Shown here: in pieces, positions 16,521-24,243 of the stretch | How positions within the stretch are numbered: the first letter of the stretch is position 1 | How the letters are laid out: the number at the start of each line of letters is the position of its first letter | DNA from: JAGIBJ01 sp032119595 | GTDB lineage: Bacteria > Actinomycetota > Thermoleophilia > Solirubrobacterales > Solirubrobacteraceae | Assembly (NCBI GenBank): GCA_032119595.1 | Contig: JAUMBQ010000006.1 | Coordinates: forward strand, 1,178,001 to 1,242,000 | Reading direction: 5' to 3' | DNA length: 64,000 nt | The notes under the pieces: model-generated | Told to the model about the DNA's origin: nothing | Databases searched by the model: none | The model's input: only the letters and a program-made list of their open reading frames with translations | Position numbers and translations under genes: made by a program

Positions 16521-17188
16521 ATGGCGCGCCAACCGTCGAAGTGCTCGACGATCCGGCCGCCGTGGCGAAGCGCGCTGCGGAGATGGTCGACGCGGTGATC
16601 ACCGAGCGCCTCGCGGCGACCGGCCGCGCCGACGTGGCGGTGTCCGGCGGGCGGATCTCGGCGGTGCTGTTCGACGAACTCACGGCCCTCGGGCGCGACT
16701 GGGCCGGCGTGCACCTGTGGATCGCGGACGAGCGCTGCGTCCCCGCCACCGACGAGGACAGCAACGTCCGCCTCGTGCGCGAGCGCCTCGCCGCGCCCGG
16801 CTCCGTGCTCCATGCGCCGCCGGACGAGGGCGATCCCGAGCGGCGTGCGCTGGCGTATTCGTTCCAGCTCAAGGACCGCGTGCTTGACCTGATCGTGCTC
16901 GGCCTCGGCGAAGACGCGCACACCGCCTCCCTCTTCCCAGACAACCCCGCGATCGACGACGACCGCACCATCGTGCCGGTGCTGGATGCGCCCAAGCCGC
17001 CACCCGAGCGCACAAGCCTCAGCCTCGGGACGCTTAATGCCGCGCCCCAGCGGCTGCTGCTCGTGACCGGCGAGGGCAAGCGCGAGGCGCTGGCGCTCGC
17101 CCTCGGCGAGCCATCGAAGGCAGCGCCGTCGAGCCTGCTGGTCGGTGCTGGCACCACGGTCCTGGCCGACCAGGACGCCGCGGGCTGA
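16517..17188 (+). CDS. pgl: 6-phosphogluconolactonase
   Basis: A 223-residue lactonase hydrolysing 6-phosphoglucono-lactone, the step between Zwf and Gnd. It is a SugarP isomerase-like fold with 'DVAVSGGRISAVLFDEL', 'HLWIADERCVPATDEDSNVRLVRERL' and 'DLIVLGLGEDAHTASLFPDNPAI', the DevB-type signature. The ATG at 16517 was preferred to 16478, which would lie within intergenic sequence before the start-site motif. It completes the oxidative pentose-phosphate set. Confidence 0.93.
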   Translation: MNGAPTVEVLDDPAAVAKRAAEMVDAVITERLAATGRADVAVSGGRISAVLFDELTALGRDWAGVHLWIADERCVPATDEDSNVRLVRERLAAPGSVLHAPPDEGDPERRALAYSFQLKDRVLDLIVLGLGEDAHTASLFPDNPAIDDDRTIVPVLDAPKPPPERTSLSLGTLNAAPQRLLLVTGEGKREALALALGEPSKAAPSSLLVGAGTTVLADQDAAG

Positions 17189-17326
17189 GCCGGCCCGGGC
17201 GATTGGTCAGCGCCCGCCACGTCGAACTTCGACGCCGTGGCTTTGGTTCCAGGTCAAGGTCATTCAAAGCACAACATGCATGAAGTGGCTCCGTTGTGAC
17301 ACGCAAGGCCGACGTTCAAACCCGAG

Positions 17327-17344
17327 GTTTAGCCCGCGCTAAAC
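17327..17344. promoter_or_regulatory. DtxR/MntR-type operator overlapping the mntH -10
   Basis: GTTTAGC-N4-GCTAAAC, an 18-bp dyad like those bound by DtxR/IdeR/MntR metalloregulators. TAAACT (17340-17345) within it is a -10-like box ending seven bases before GTG 17353. Binding would therefore block polymerase. The MntR-like gene at 18698 is the obvious regulator. Confidence 0.65.
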
Positions 17345-17352
17345 TCTGGGAG

Positions 17353-18669
17353 GTGCAGCTGTTCCGACGCCTTGAGACGCCCGCGGAGCAAGCGCTCCCG
17401 GGTGAAGCCAAGGTCCGCGACGCTGCGATTGCGTCGCTCGACCAGGTCGGCGGGCGCGGTTTCAAACGGCTGTTCCCGTTCCTGGGGCCGGCATTCGTCG
17501 CGGCCGTCGCCTACGTCGATCCGGGCAACTTCGCCACGAACGTGTCGGCCGGGGCGCAGTTCGGCTACACGCTGCTGTGGGTGATCGTCTCCGCGAACCT
17601 GATGGCGATGCTCGTGCAGTCGCTCAGCGCGAAGCTCGGCATCGCGACCGGCCGCAACCTCGCCGAGATGTGCCGCGACCGCTTCCCGCGCGCGGCGACG
17701 TTCGTGCTGTGGATCCAGGCCGAAGCAATCGCCATCGCGACCGACATCGCAGAGTTCATCGGCGCGGCCCTCGCGCTGAACCTGCTGTTCAAGATCCCCC
17801 TGCTCCCGGCCGGATTCCTCACCGCCGTGATCGCCTTCGGCGTGCTCGCGTTGCAGCAGCGCGGGGTGCGGAAGTTCGAGGCGGTGATCGCGGGGTTCGT
17901 CGGGATCATCCTGCTCGCGTTCGGGGCCCAGGTGGTCCTCGCGACGCCAGCCGCCGTCGACATCTTCGGCGGACTGCAGCCAGCCTTCGATGGCACAGAC
18001 AGCCTGCTGCTCGCCGTCGGCATTCTCGGCGCGACGGTGATGCCGCACGTGATCTACCTGCATTCGTCGCTGACGCAGGACCGGGTCGTCGGCCGCAGCG
18101 AAGAGGAGCGCAAGAAGATCTTCCGCTTCGAGGTGATCGACGTGGTGATCGCGCTGAGCATCGCCGGCGTGATCAACGCATCGATGCTGATCACGGCCGC
18201 GGCGGTCCTGAACGGCACGCCGTACGCCGGTGATGGTGACGACCTGATCAAGGCGGCCCATGCGCTCGGCGCACAGCTTGGCGCCCACGCCGACATCCTC
18301 TTCGGCATCGCGCTGCTCGCGTCGGGGCTGTCGTCGTCGAGCGTCGGCACCCTCGCCGGCCAGGTGATCATGGCCGGATTCCTTCACCGCGAGATCCCGC
18401 TGTTCGTGCGCCGCGGGATCACGATGGCGCCCGCGCTGGTGATCCTCGCGATCGGAGTCGACCCCACCTCGGCGCTCGTGATCAGCCAGGTCGTCCTGAG
18501 TTTCGGGATCCCGTTCGCGCTCGTGCCACTGCTCTGGTTCTGCTCAAGACCCGACATCATGGGCGGCCTGGTCAACCGCAAGTCGACGACGGTGGTTGCA
18601 GCGCTGGTGGCAACCGTCATCATCGTGTTGAACGTCGTCCTGCTGTATCTGACGTTTACCGGCGCCTGA
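17353..18669 (+). CDS. mntH: NRAMP-family Mn2+/divalent-metal transporter MntH
   Basis: A 438-residue proton-coupled metal importer with about 11 membrane helices. The metal-site motif 'YVDPGNFATN' in helix 1 and 'GATVMPHVIYLHS' in helix 6 are intact. The GTG at 17353 was chosen although an earlier GTG (17296) is open. The earlier start would place the operator and -10 inside the gene, whereas 17353 lies 7 nt after TAAACT. A DtxR-family gene follows 28 bp downstream. Confidence 0.95.
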   Translation: MQLFRRLETPAEQALPGEAKVRDAAIASLDQVGGRGFKRLFPFLGPAFVAAVAYVDPGNFATNVSAGAQFGYTLLWVIVSANLMAMLVQSLSAKLGIATGRNLAEMCRDRFPRAATFVLWIQAEAIAIATDIAEFIGAALALNLLFKIPLLPAGFLTAVIAFGVLALQQRGVRKFEAVIAGFVGIILLAFGAQVVLATPAAVDIFGGLQPAFDGTDSLLLAVGILGATVMPHVIYLHSSLTQDRVVGRSEEERKKIFRFEVIDVVIALSIAGVINASMLITAAAVLNGTPYAGDGDDLIKAAHALGAQLGAHADILFGIALLASGLSSSSVGTLAGQVIMAGFLHREIPLFVRRGITMAPALVILAIGVDPTSALVISQVVLSFGIPFALVPLLWFCSRPDIMGGLVNRKSTTVVAALVATVIIVLNVVLLYLTFTGA

Positions 18670-18697
18670 GCCGCGCCGCACCCCTCTCGAGCCCACC

Positions 18698-19492
18698 TTG
18701 ACTGAGTCCTCAGACCCCGCATCGCCCGGCGACTCGGCCGTGAGCGTCCAGCGCGCCGCGGGCGCCGATTCGGGTGCTCGCGCGACGGTCGGCGTCGAGT
18801 CCTCGGATCACGCGACGGTCAGCGTCGATTCCGCCGACCACTCGACCGCCGTCGAGAACTACGCCAAGGCGATCTTCACCCTCCAGGCCAGTGGTGCGGC
18901 GGTCCGCACGACCGATCTCGCGGATCGGCTCGAGGTCCGGCCAGCGTCGGTGTCGACGATGCTGGCCCGTCTTGAGCAGTCGGGCCTTGTCGTGCGTGAG
19001 CCGTACCACGGGGTGCGTCTTACCGATGCCGGGGAGCGCGTCGCGCTGGCCGTGATCCGTCGCCATCGCCTGCTGGAGCTGTTCCTCGCCGAAGCGCTTC
19101 AGCTGCCCTGGGACGTCGTCCACATTGAGGCGGAGCGTCTGGAGCACCATGTTTCCCCGCGCGTGGAAGCCGCGATCGCTGCGCACCTCGGCGATCCGAC
19201 CCACGACCCCCACGGCGACCCGATTCCCACCGCCGACCTCGAGCTTCCGGTGCAGGACGGCGAGGTGTCGCTGGCCGAGGTGCCCGAGGGTGCTTCCGCC
19301 GTGCTCCTCCAGGTGTCGGACCGCGACCCCGCGATGCTCCGCTACCTCGCCGACCGCGGCATCCTTCCTGGCGCCGCCTTGGTCGTCGTCGGGCGGGAGC
19401 CGTTTGGTGGCCCGCTGCGCATCGTGCACGGCGACGCCGAGCACCTCCTCGGCGAGCCGCTCGCACGGGCAATGACGGTCCGCCCCGCCTGA
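18698..19492 (+). CDS. mntR: DtxR/MntR-family metal-dependent repressor
   Basis: A 264-residue regulator. After a disordered, Ser/Asp/Val-rich N-terminus with near-repeats of 'SADH', the winged helix starts near residue 48 ('HSTAVENYAKAIFTLQASGAAVRTTDLADRLEVRPASVSTMLARLEQSGLV'). A dimerisation/metal domain follows ('HRLLELFLAEALQLPWDVVHIEAERLEHHVSP'). A C-terminal FeoA/SH3-like domain covers about 185-262. The start codon (TTG at 18698) is uncertain because the first 45 residues are not conserved in type. It probably represses mntH through the 17327-17344 operator when Mn2+ (or Fe2+) is abundant. Confidence 0.88.
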   Translation: MTESSDPASPGDSAVSVQRAAGADSGARATVGVESSDHATVSVDSADHSTAVENYAKAIFTLQASGAAVRTTDLADRLEVRPASVSTMLARLEQSGLVVREPYHGVRLTDAGERVALAVIRRHRLLELFLAEALQLPWDVVHIEAERLEHHVSPRVEAAIAAHLGDPTHDPHGDPIPTADLELPVQDGEVSLAEVPEGASAVLLQVSDRDPAMLRYLADRGILPGAALVVVGREPFGGPLRIVHGDAEHLLGEPLARAMTVRPA

Positions 19493-19515
19493 GGGGCTAC
19501 CCGTCCCGGGCTGAA

Positions 19516-19636
19516 ACTGGGTGGGATTGGGCTGGTCATGCCAGCCGAGAGCAACCCAGTTTTCGGTTGTGGCGGGTCTGGGCCGGACTGGGTTGAATTG
19601 GGCTGGTCATGCCAGCCGAGAACAGCCCAGTTTTCG
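19516..19636. repeat. two tandem palindromic 50-bp units (REP-like)
   Basis: Units at 19516-19565 and 19587-19636 are near-identical with a 71-bp period. Each has an outer dyad (ACTGGGT...ACCCAGT in unit 1, CTGGG...CCCAG in unit 2) and an inner stem GGCTGG-TCATG-CCAGCC, ending in TTTTCG. They could act as terminators for mntR or as a mobile palindromic element. The rest of 19493-19971 shows nothing recognisable. Confidence 0.7.
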
Positions 19637-19971
19637 CTCCATGCGTCTCATGCCGCGTGGACGCAGTCCGGTTCGTGATGGGCCCGGTTCGTCCGGTTTC
19701 CGGCGCCGCGTTGCTGGCATTCCAACGCTCAGAGGTGGTTCGGTCGCCAGCGCTCGCCGGCGCTGCGATCTGGCGCGCGGCTCGACGCACGGGGGTTTGG
19801 GGGGCCGTGCGACGCGAGGCGCGCGAGGGGACAAGTCGCAGTTAGATACGGGGTATTGACGCACCGCATTTGACCGGATCGCGGTGATACCGCCGTTATC
19901 GCGATCGAGGGACGATGGGCCTGGACAAGTTTGTGATGCAGAGCACACGTTCAGGCGCTACGTTCGGCTTT

Positions 19972-20703
19972 ATGTCCCCCAGCATCGCCACCCTCGCAAA
20001 GGCGACGCGCGTCGGTCTCTCGGCCGCACGCACGTCAGAGATTCAGCGGCGGGCGCGGGCGGACCACAAGGGCATGGCCGTGGCGGTGTGCTCGGTCCTC
20101 GGGGAGAGCGACGACGCGATCGACGTCGGCGCGCACGAGGGCATGTTCATGCGGCAGATGGTCGAATGCGCCCCGCTCGGCCGGCACCTCGCGGTCGAGC
20201 CGCTCCCGCGCCACGCCACCACGCTGCGCGAGACGCTCCCGGAGAACGTGATCGTGGAGGAGTACGCCCTCACTGACGACGAGGAGCCCCGCGAGATGGA
20301 GTTCCTGCACGTGCTCAACAACTCCGGGTACAGCGGCCTGCGTGAGCGCGACTACCCGGAGACCCCGCGGTTCCAGCGGCTGCGCGTGGAAGCGATTTCG
20401 CTCGACGTGCTCGTCGAACGCCACGACCTTGAGCCCAAACTGATCCGGATCGACGTCGAGGGTGCCGAGACGCTGGTCCTAGAGGGCGCGCGCCGCACCA
20501 TCGAGCGCTTCCGCCCCACGCTGATGGTTGAGCATGGCAGCGCGGCCGCCGGCTACGGCGAGACCTCATCGACGTTCTTCGACCTTGCCACCGAGCTCGA
20601 GATGCGCATCTTCGACTTCGACGGGAACGGCCCGTACGACCGCCAAGGGTTCATCAAGGCCGTCGGCCCGTTCGGCTACTTCAACTTCCTGTTGCGCCCC
20701 TAA
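19972..20703 (+). CDS. FkbM-family SAM-dependent methyltransferase (copy 1)
   Basis: A 243-residue class I methyltransferase. The SAM loop is 'DDAIDVGAHEGMFMRQM', with 'LAVEPLPRHATTL' (acidic ribose ligand), 'IDVEGAETLVLEGARRTIERFRPTLMVEHG' and 'GYFNFLLRP' at the end. FkbM enzymes O-methylate sugars or natural products; the substrate is unknown. The ATG at 19972 aligns with the paralogue's start and has TACGTT 7 nt upstream; an ATG at 19915 is open but less likely. A tandem paralogue follows. Confidence 0.88.
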   Translation: MSPSIATLAKATRVGLSAARTSEIQRRARADHKGMAVAVCSVLGESDDAIDVGAHEGMFMRQMVECAPLGRHLAVEPLPRHATTLRETLPENVIVEEYALTDDEEPREMEFLHVLNNSGYSGLRERDYPETPRFQRLRVEAISLDVLVERHDLEPKLIRIDVEGAETLVLEGARRTIERFRPTLMVEHGSAAAGYGETSSTFFDLATELEMRIFDFDGNGPYDRQGFIKAVGPFGYFNFLLRP

Positions 20704-20752
20704 GGACCAAACGCGCTGAGCGGCCGACGCCCCTAGCGGCCAACCCGCTGAG

Positions 20753-20790
20753 CGGCCATTTGGTGTCGGCCCAGCAACACCAAATGGCCG
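20753..20790 (+). terminator. hairpin after FkbM copy 1
   Basis: A perfect 14-bp stem, CGGCCATTTGGTGT (20753-20766) with ACACCAAATGGCCG (20777-20790) and a 10-nt loop. It lacks a T-run, so it may be a terminator-like or mRNA-end structure. Confidence 0.5.
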
Positions 20791-20897
20791 TTCACCGCCC
20801 GCAGCCGCAAAGTGGTCCAATGCGTCCGCTGACGCGCCGTGCCGGAGCGCTTTGACCGGCCTGCTCTGTGACGCAGCGCACCGGTAATGTGGCGCCC

Positions 20898-21644
20898 ATG
20901 GCCCGTTCCCGCCAGTCGATTCCCCCCGTGAAGGAGCTGGCCACGGCCGCTCGCCGGGGCGTTTCTGCTGCTCGCTCCAGCTACATCCAGCGGCGCGGCC
21001 GGGCGGATCACCTCGGGCTCGCCGTGGCTCTGCGGGCCGCCCTCGGCCCGGACGACGATGCGATCGATGTCGGCGCCCACGAAGGCGACGTCACCCGCCA
21101 GATCTTGAGCTCTGCGCCGAACGGCAAGCTGCTCGCGGTTGAGCCGCTCCCCCACCTCGCCGCGAATCTCCGCAAGACGCTGCCGAGCAGCGTGATCGTG
21201 GAGGAGTTTGCGCTCAACGACGAGGAGCCCGGCGAAGTCGAGTTCCTGCACGTCAAGAACAACCCCGGCTACAGCGGCCTGCGCGAGCGCGACTACCCGG
21301 AAGCGCCGGAGTTCGAGCGCCTCACGGTGAAGACGCAGCGCCTCGACACGCTGGTCGAGCAGCATGGCCTGAAGCCTCGCCTGATCAAGATCGACGTCGA
21401 GGGCGCCGAGCTGCTCGTGCTCCGCGGCGCGGAGAAGACGATCCGCAAGTACAAGCCGATCATCCTGGTCGAGCACGGCAGCGCGGCCGAGGGCTACGGC
21501 GAATCGCCGGCCACGTTCTACGACCTCTGTACCGAGCTCGGTCTGCGGGTCTTCAACTTCGACGGCGACGACCCGTACACCCGCGCCGGGTTCATCGCAG
21601 CCGTCGGCCCCGAGGGCTACTTCAACTTCATCCTGCGCCCGTAG
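20898..21644 (+). CDS. FkbM-family SAM-dependent methyltransferase (copy 2)
   Basis: A 248-residue paralogue of the preceding gene with the same motifs ('DAIDVGAHEGDVTRQIL', 'LAVEPLPHLAANL', 'IDVEGAELLVLRGAEKTI', 'GYFNFILRP') and the shared internal block 'GYSGLRERDYPE'. The ATG at 20898 has TAATGT ending seven bases upstream and no Shine-Dalgarno. Each copy has its own promoter and hairpin, so they are not one operon. Confidence 0.88.
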   Translation: MARSRQSIPPVKELATAARRGVSAARSSYIQRRGRADHLGLAVALRAALGPDDDAIDVGAHEGDVTRQILSSAPNGKLLAVEPLPHLAANLRKTLPSSVIVEEFALNDEEPGEVEFLHVKNNPGYSGLRERDYPEAPEFERLTVKTQRLDTLVEQHGLKPRLIKIDVEGAELLVLRGAEKTIRKYKPIILVEHGSAAEGYGESPATFYDLCTELGLRVFNFDGDDPYTRAGFIAAVGPEGYFNFILRP

Positions 21645-21653
21645 CGGCCGCGA

Positions 21654-21674
21654 TCGCCTGGCCCGTCCAGGCGA
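21654..21674 (+). terminator. hairpin after FkbM copy 2
   Basis: TCGCCTGG (21654-21661), a 5-nt loop and CCAGGCGA (21667-21674), ten bases after the stop codon. Confidence 0.5.
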
Positions 21675-21825
21675 TTGCATCGGCTGCGCGTCGTCGCAAT
21701 CGGCCGTCGCGGCGACCATCTGGTCAGGGTTTGATCAGGTGTGGACCGTCGAAATCGGCGATCTGCGGCTGAAATCCGTCTCCCCGCGGCCCAGGCTCCG
21801 ACCGGCGCCGATAGCATGGCGTTCG

Positions 21826-22317
21826 ATGCAGGAAATGGTGATCTACGGCGTCAGCTTCGACATGGTCGGCAAGCAGCCGATCGTGCTCCTGAAGGCGGTC
21901 GATTCCAACCGTTTCCTCCCGATCTGGATTGGCCATCCCGAGGCCGCGGCGATCCTCATGCGCCTGCAGGGGCAGACCACGCCGCGCCCGATGACGCACG
22001 ACCTGATGGTCGACATCTTCGGAGAGCTCGAAGTGCGCTGCACCCAGGTCGTCGTGACCGAGCTTCGCGACAACACCTTCTTCGCCACGATCACGCTCAC
22101 GACCGGCTCCGTCGACCACAACATCGACGCTCGCCCGTCCGACGCGCTGGCCCTCGCGGTCCGCGCCGGCGCGCCGATCTACGTTGCTGCCGATGTGCTC
22201 GCCGAGTCCGCCATCGAGTTCGAACACGAGGTCGAGGACACCGAAGAGGTCGTCGAGCGCTTCAAGGACTTCCTTGACGACGTCACCCCCGAGGACTTCG
22301 CCGGCGGCGACTCCTAG
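21826..22317 (+). CDS. bifunctional nuclease family protein (DUF151)
   Basis: A 163-residue BFN/DUF151 protein. 'VSFDMVGKQPIVLLKAVDSNRFLPIWIGHPEAAAILMRLQG' and 'RPMTHDLMVDIFGEL' are typical, as is 'IDARPSDALALAVRAGAPIYVAADVL'. A C-terminal acidic tail ends in 'PEDFAGGDS'. Members have been described with DNase/RNase activity and are common in actinobacteria; the cellular role is uncertain. The ATG at 21826 follows TAGCAT by 8 nt. Confidence 0.92.
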   Translation: MQEMVIYGVSFDMVGKQPIVLLKAVDSNRFLPIWIGHPEAAAILMRLQGQTTPRPMTHDLMVDIFGELEVRCTQVVVTELRDNTFFATITLTTGSVDHNIDARPSDALALAVRAGAPIYVAADVLAESAIEFEHEVEDTEEVVERFKDFLDDVTPEDFAGGDS

Positions 22318-22488
22318 GGTCCAGCGGCGGGCCGCCCCGCCGCGGTTTGGGCCGAATACGGGGCGCCGCCGCGGGCGCTTGGGCGCCTTCCCGCCCGGTC
22401 ACACCTGGGCGGCCCCGCCCAGCGGCGACCAATCAATGGGCTCGCAACGCCGGCTGAACCGGCGACAGTTGGGCCATGTTTACTCGCC

Positions 22489-22668
22489 ATGACTCCACCC
22501 CGCGAGCCTGCTCGGCAGGACCGCGCCGAGCCCGTGCCCACCGCCAATGCCATGCCCCCGCAGGAGCGCACCGGTCGGTTCGAGCGCAGCCGCCAGGACG
22601 AGAATGTGGAGGAGCCTGCGCACGCCGGCGGCCACCGCATCCACCTGCCCCTGCGCCGCAAGAACTGA
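22489..22668 (+). CDS. small hydrophilic hypothetical protein (59 aa)
   Basis: A 59-residue frame rich in Pro, Arg, Glu and Gln, ending 'HRIHLPLRRKN'. CATGTT lies 8 nt before the ATG. No homologue is known to me. It lies between the DUF151 gene and a 22-bp repeat array. High-GC DNA gives many such frames, so support is modest. Confidence 0.4.
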   Translation: MTPPREPARQDRAEPVPTANAMPPQERTGRFERSRQDENVEEPAHAGGHRIHLPLRRKN

Positions 22669-22679
22669 GTTCAGCCGGG

Positions 22680-22789
22680 CGGCAGATCCGGATTTCGGGT
22701 CCGGCAGATCCGGAATACGAGCCCGGCAGATCCGGAATACGAGCCCGGCAGATCCGGAATTCGGGCCCGGCAGATCCGGAACCTGCTCC
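22680..22789. repeat. five tandem copies of a 22-bp repeat (orphan array C)
   Basis: Units begin at 22680, 22702, 22724, 22746 and 22768, exactly 22 bp apart, with consensus CGGCAGATCCGGAAT followed by 7 variable bases. The period is two helical turns and not a multiple of three, so it is not a coding repeat. The CAG..CGGAAT core and the period match array B in front of the ATPase gene at 31094, but no ATPase gene is adjacent here. Confidence 0.85.
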
Positions 22790-22882
22790 CCCTTGGGGGC
22801 GAGACTCGGCGCAGGCCACCGCAAAGCCGGGCCCCTCGCCGGTCAAATGGCGCGCCGAGGGCTGCCTCTGCATTAGACCGCG

Positions 22883-22933
22883 AAATGGGGTGTGAATTCG
22901 TCTGAAGGGGTCAGTACAACTCACACCCCATTT
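22883..22933. repeat. dispersed hairpin element, copy 1
   Basis: A perfect 13-bp stem, AAATGGGGTGTGA (22883-22895) with TCACACCCCATTT (22921-22933). The loop contains a second stem, CTGA-AGGGG-TCAG. A T-run (22931-22935) follows, so termination is possible. A second copy is at 54757. Both are followed by GTGCAATG after a few bases. Confidence 0.8.
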
Positions 22934-23119
22934 TTCAGTGCAATGCATGGCGGGGCCCCAACGGTGGGTGGGCTGCGCCGGCCGCTTGCGGAGGCCTCGG
23001 AGGGCGCCCGCGCGCGCCCCGGGTATGGCTTCGACAACAACCGGCGTATGCCCGAATAGAGCAGGGCGTATCGGCGCGCCCGGTGCAGGGTTCCCCTCGA
23101 CGCGCGTACTGTGAAACGC

Positions 23120-23326
23120 GTGCCTGCCAAACGGACTCCGGCTGCCTGGGCTCGGGCCATCTTGTGGCTCGTACCGGTCTTCGTGGTGCTGGTGTTCACC
23201 AGCGGGGTCGTGATCGCGGCGCTGGCCACCGTCACGCTGCTGCTCGCGAAGGAGCAGCTCGGGCGCGACCTGGCCCGCAAGCGCCTGGCGGCGGACCAAG
23301 CCGACGCCGAGCGCGACTCGCCCTAG
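23120..23326 (+). CDS. small single-TM membrane protein
   Basis: A 68-residue protein with basic N-terminus, one long hydrophobic segment (about 13-42) and a charged C-terminal helix ('KEQLGRDLARKRLAADQADAERD'). Function unknown. The GTG at 23120 is 7 nt after TACTGT; a GTG at 23111 is also open. It overlaps the end of the convergent ddl gene by 4 nt. Confidence 0.6.
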   Translation: MPAKRTPAAWARAILWLVPVFVVLVFTSGVVIAALATVTLLLAKEQLGRDLARKRLAADQADAERDSP

Positions 23327-24243
23327 CGCGCCGGCAGCATCTTCGCCACGATCTGCGCGCGGCTGAGGCCGGCGGCGCTCGCGGCCATCGGCAGCAGTGA
23401 GGTGTCGGTCATGCCGGGCACGTTGTTGAGCTCCAGCACGGTCGGGACGCCCTCGGGCGTGAGGATCAGGTCGACGCGCGTGATGCCCGTGACGCCAAGG
23501 GCGCTCGTGGCAGCGATCGCCGTCGACGACAGGAGCTCGGCCTCGTCGGGCGTCAGCTTGGCGGGGCACTCGTACTTCACGAGGCCGATCGAATAGCGGG
23601 CCTCGAAGTCGTAGGCCTCCGGGCCGTCCTGCGGCAGAATCTCGACGGGCGGCAGCACCTCGCCGGCGATCACGGAGATCCCGAACTCGCGGCCGGCCAC
23701 GAAGCGCTCCACGATCACGGAGTCGTCGTAGGAGAACGCGCCGACCATGGCGGTCGCCAGGGCCGACAGGTCGGCCGCGCGGTTGACGCCGAGGGCGGAG
23801 CCCGAGCGGGCCGGCTTCACGACGAGCGGCAGGCCAAGGCGCTCCACGATCGGCGCGAGCGCGCGGGCGGCGCCGAGCGACGTGAACGGCTGGCGATCAA
23901 AGACCACGCCGTCGGGCACCGCGATGCCGGCCTCGGCGAGGAGGCCCTTGGCGATGGCTTTGTCCCAGCAGCGTCGGCACGCCACGGCGCTCGGGCTCTG
24001 ATGCGGAATGCCAAGCGCCTCGAGGACGGCCTGGACGGCGCCATCCTCACCGACGGACCCGTGCATCACGATGATCGCGGCGTCGGGCCGAGCATCAGCC
24101 AGGCGCTCAACGAGATCGCGGCCGACGTCGATCGAAATCGCCTTGTGGCCCAGCTCGCCCAACCCGTGAACGATGTTCTCGGCCCCGGCGATCGAGACCT
24201 GACGCTCGAACGAAGGCCCGCCCGACAGCACAGCGACCCTCAT
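23323..24243 (-). CDS. ddl: D-alanine--D-alanine ligase
   Basis: A 306-residue ATP-grasp ligase making D-Ala-D-Ala for peptidoglycan. 'AVLSGGPSFERQVSI', 'IIVMHGSVGEDGAVQAVLEALGIPHQSPSA', the ATP-grasp 'LPLVVKPARSGSALGV' and the metal-binding end 'GVPTVLELNNVPGMTDTSLLPMAA' are present. The last block departs from the usual N-T/x-P-G-F/M-T form by an inserted Val, so another D-amino-acid-type ligase is conceivable. The ATG overlaps the aminotransferase stop by 4 nt. Confidence 0.87.
   Translation of the reverse strand: MRVAVLSGGPSFERQVSIAGAENIVHGLGELGHKAISIDVGRDLVERLADARPDAAIIVMHGSVGEDGAVQAVLEALGIPHQSPSAVACRRCWDKAIAKGLLAEAGIAVPDGVVFDRQPFTSLGAARALAPIVERLGLPLVVKPARSGSALGVNRAADLSALATAMVGAFSYDDSVIVERFVAGREFGISVIAGEVLPPVEILPQDGPEAYDFEARYSIGLVKYECPAKLTPDEAELLSSTAIAATSALGVTGITRVDLILTPEGVPTVLELNNVPGMTDTSLLPMAASAAGLSRAQIVAKMLPAR

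Noticed and set aside
17296..17352. Upstream GTG start for mntH
   Set aside because: It would place the operator and -10 box within the coding region; 17353 fits the spacing rule.
22476..22895. 139-codon frame through the 22-bp array
   Set aside because: Repeat translation; the period of 22 bp rotates frames. A 59-codon frame in another phase (22489-22668) looked better.
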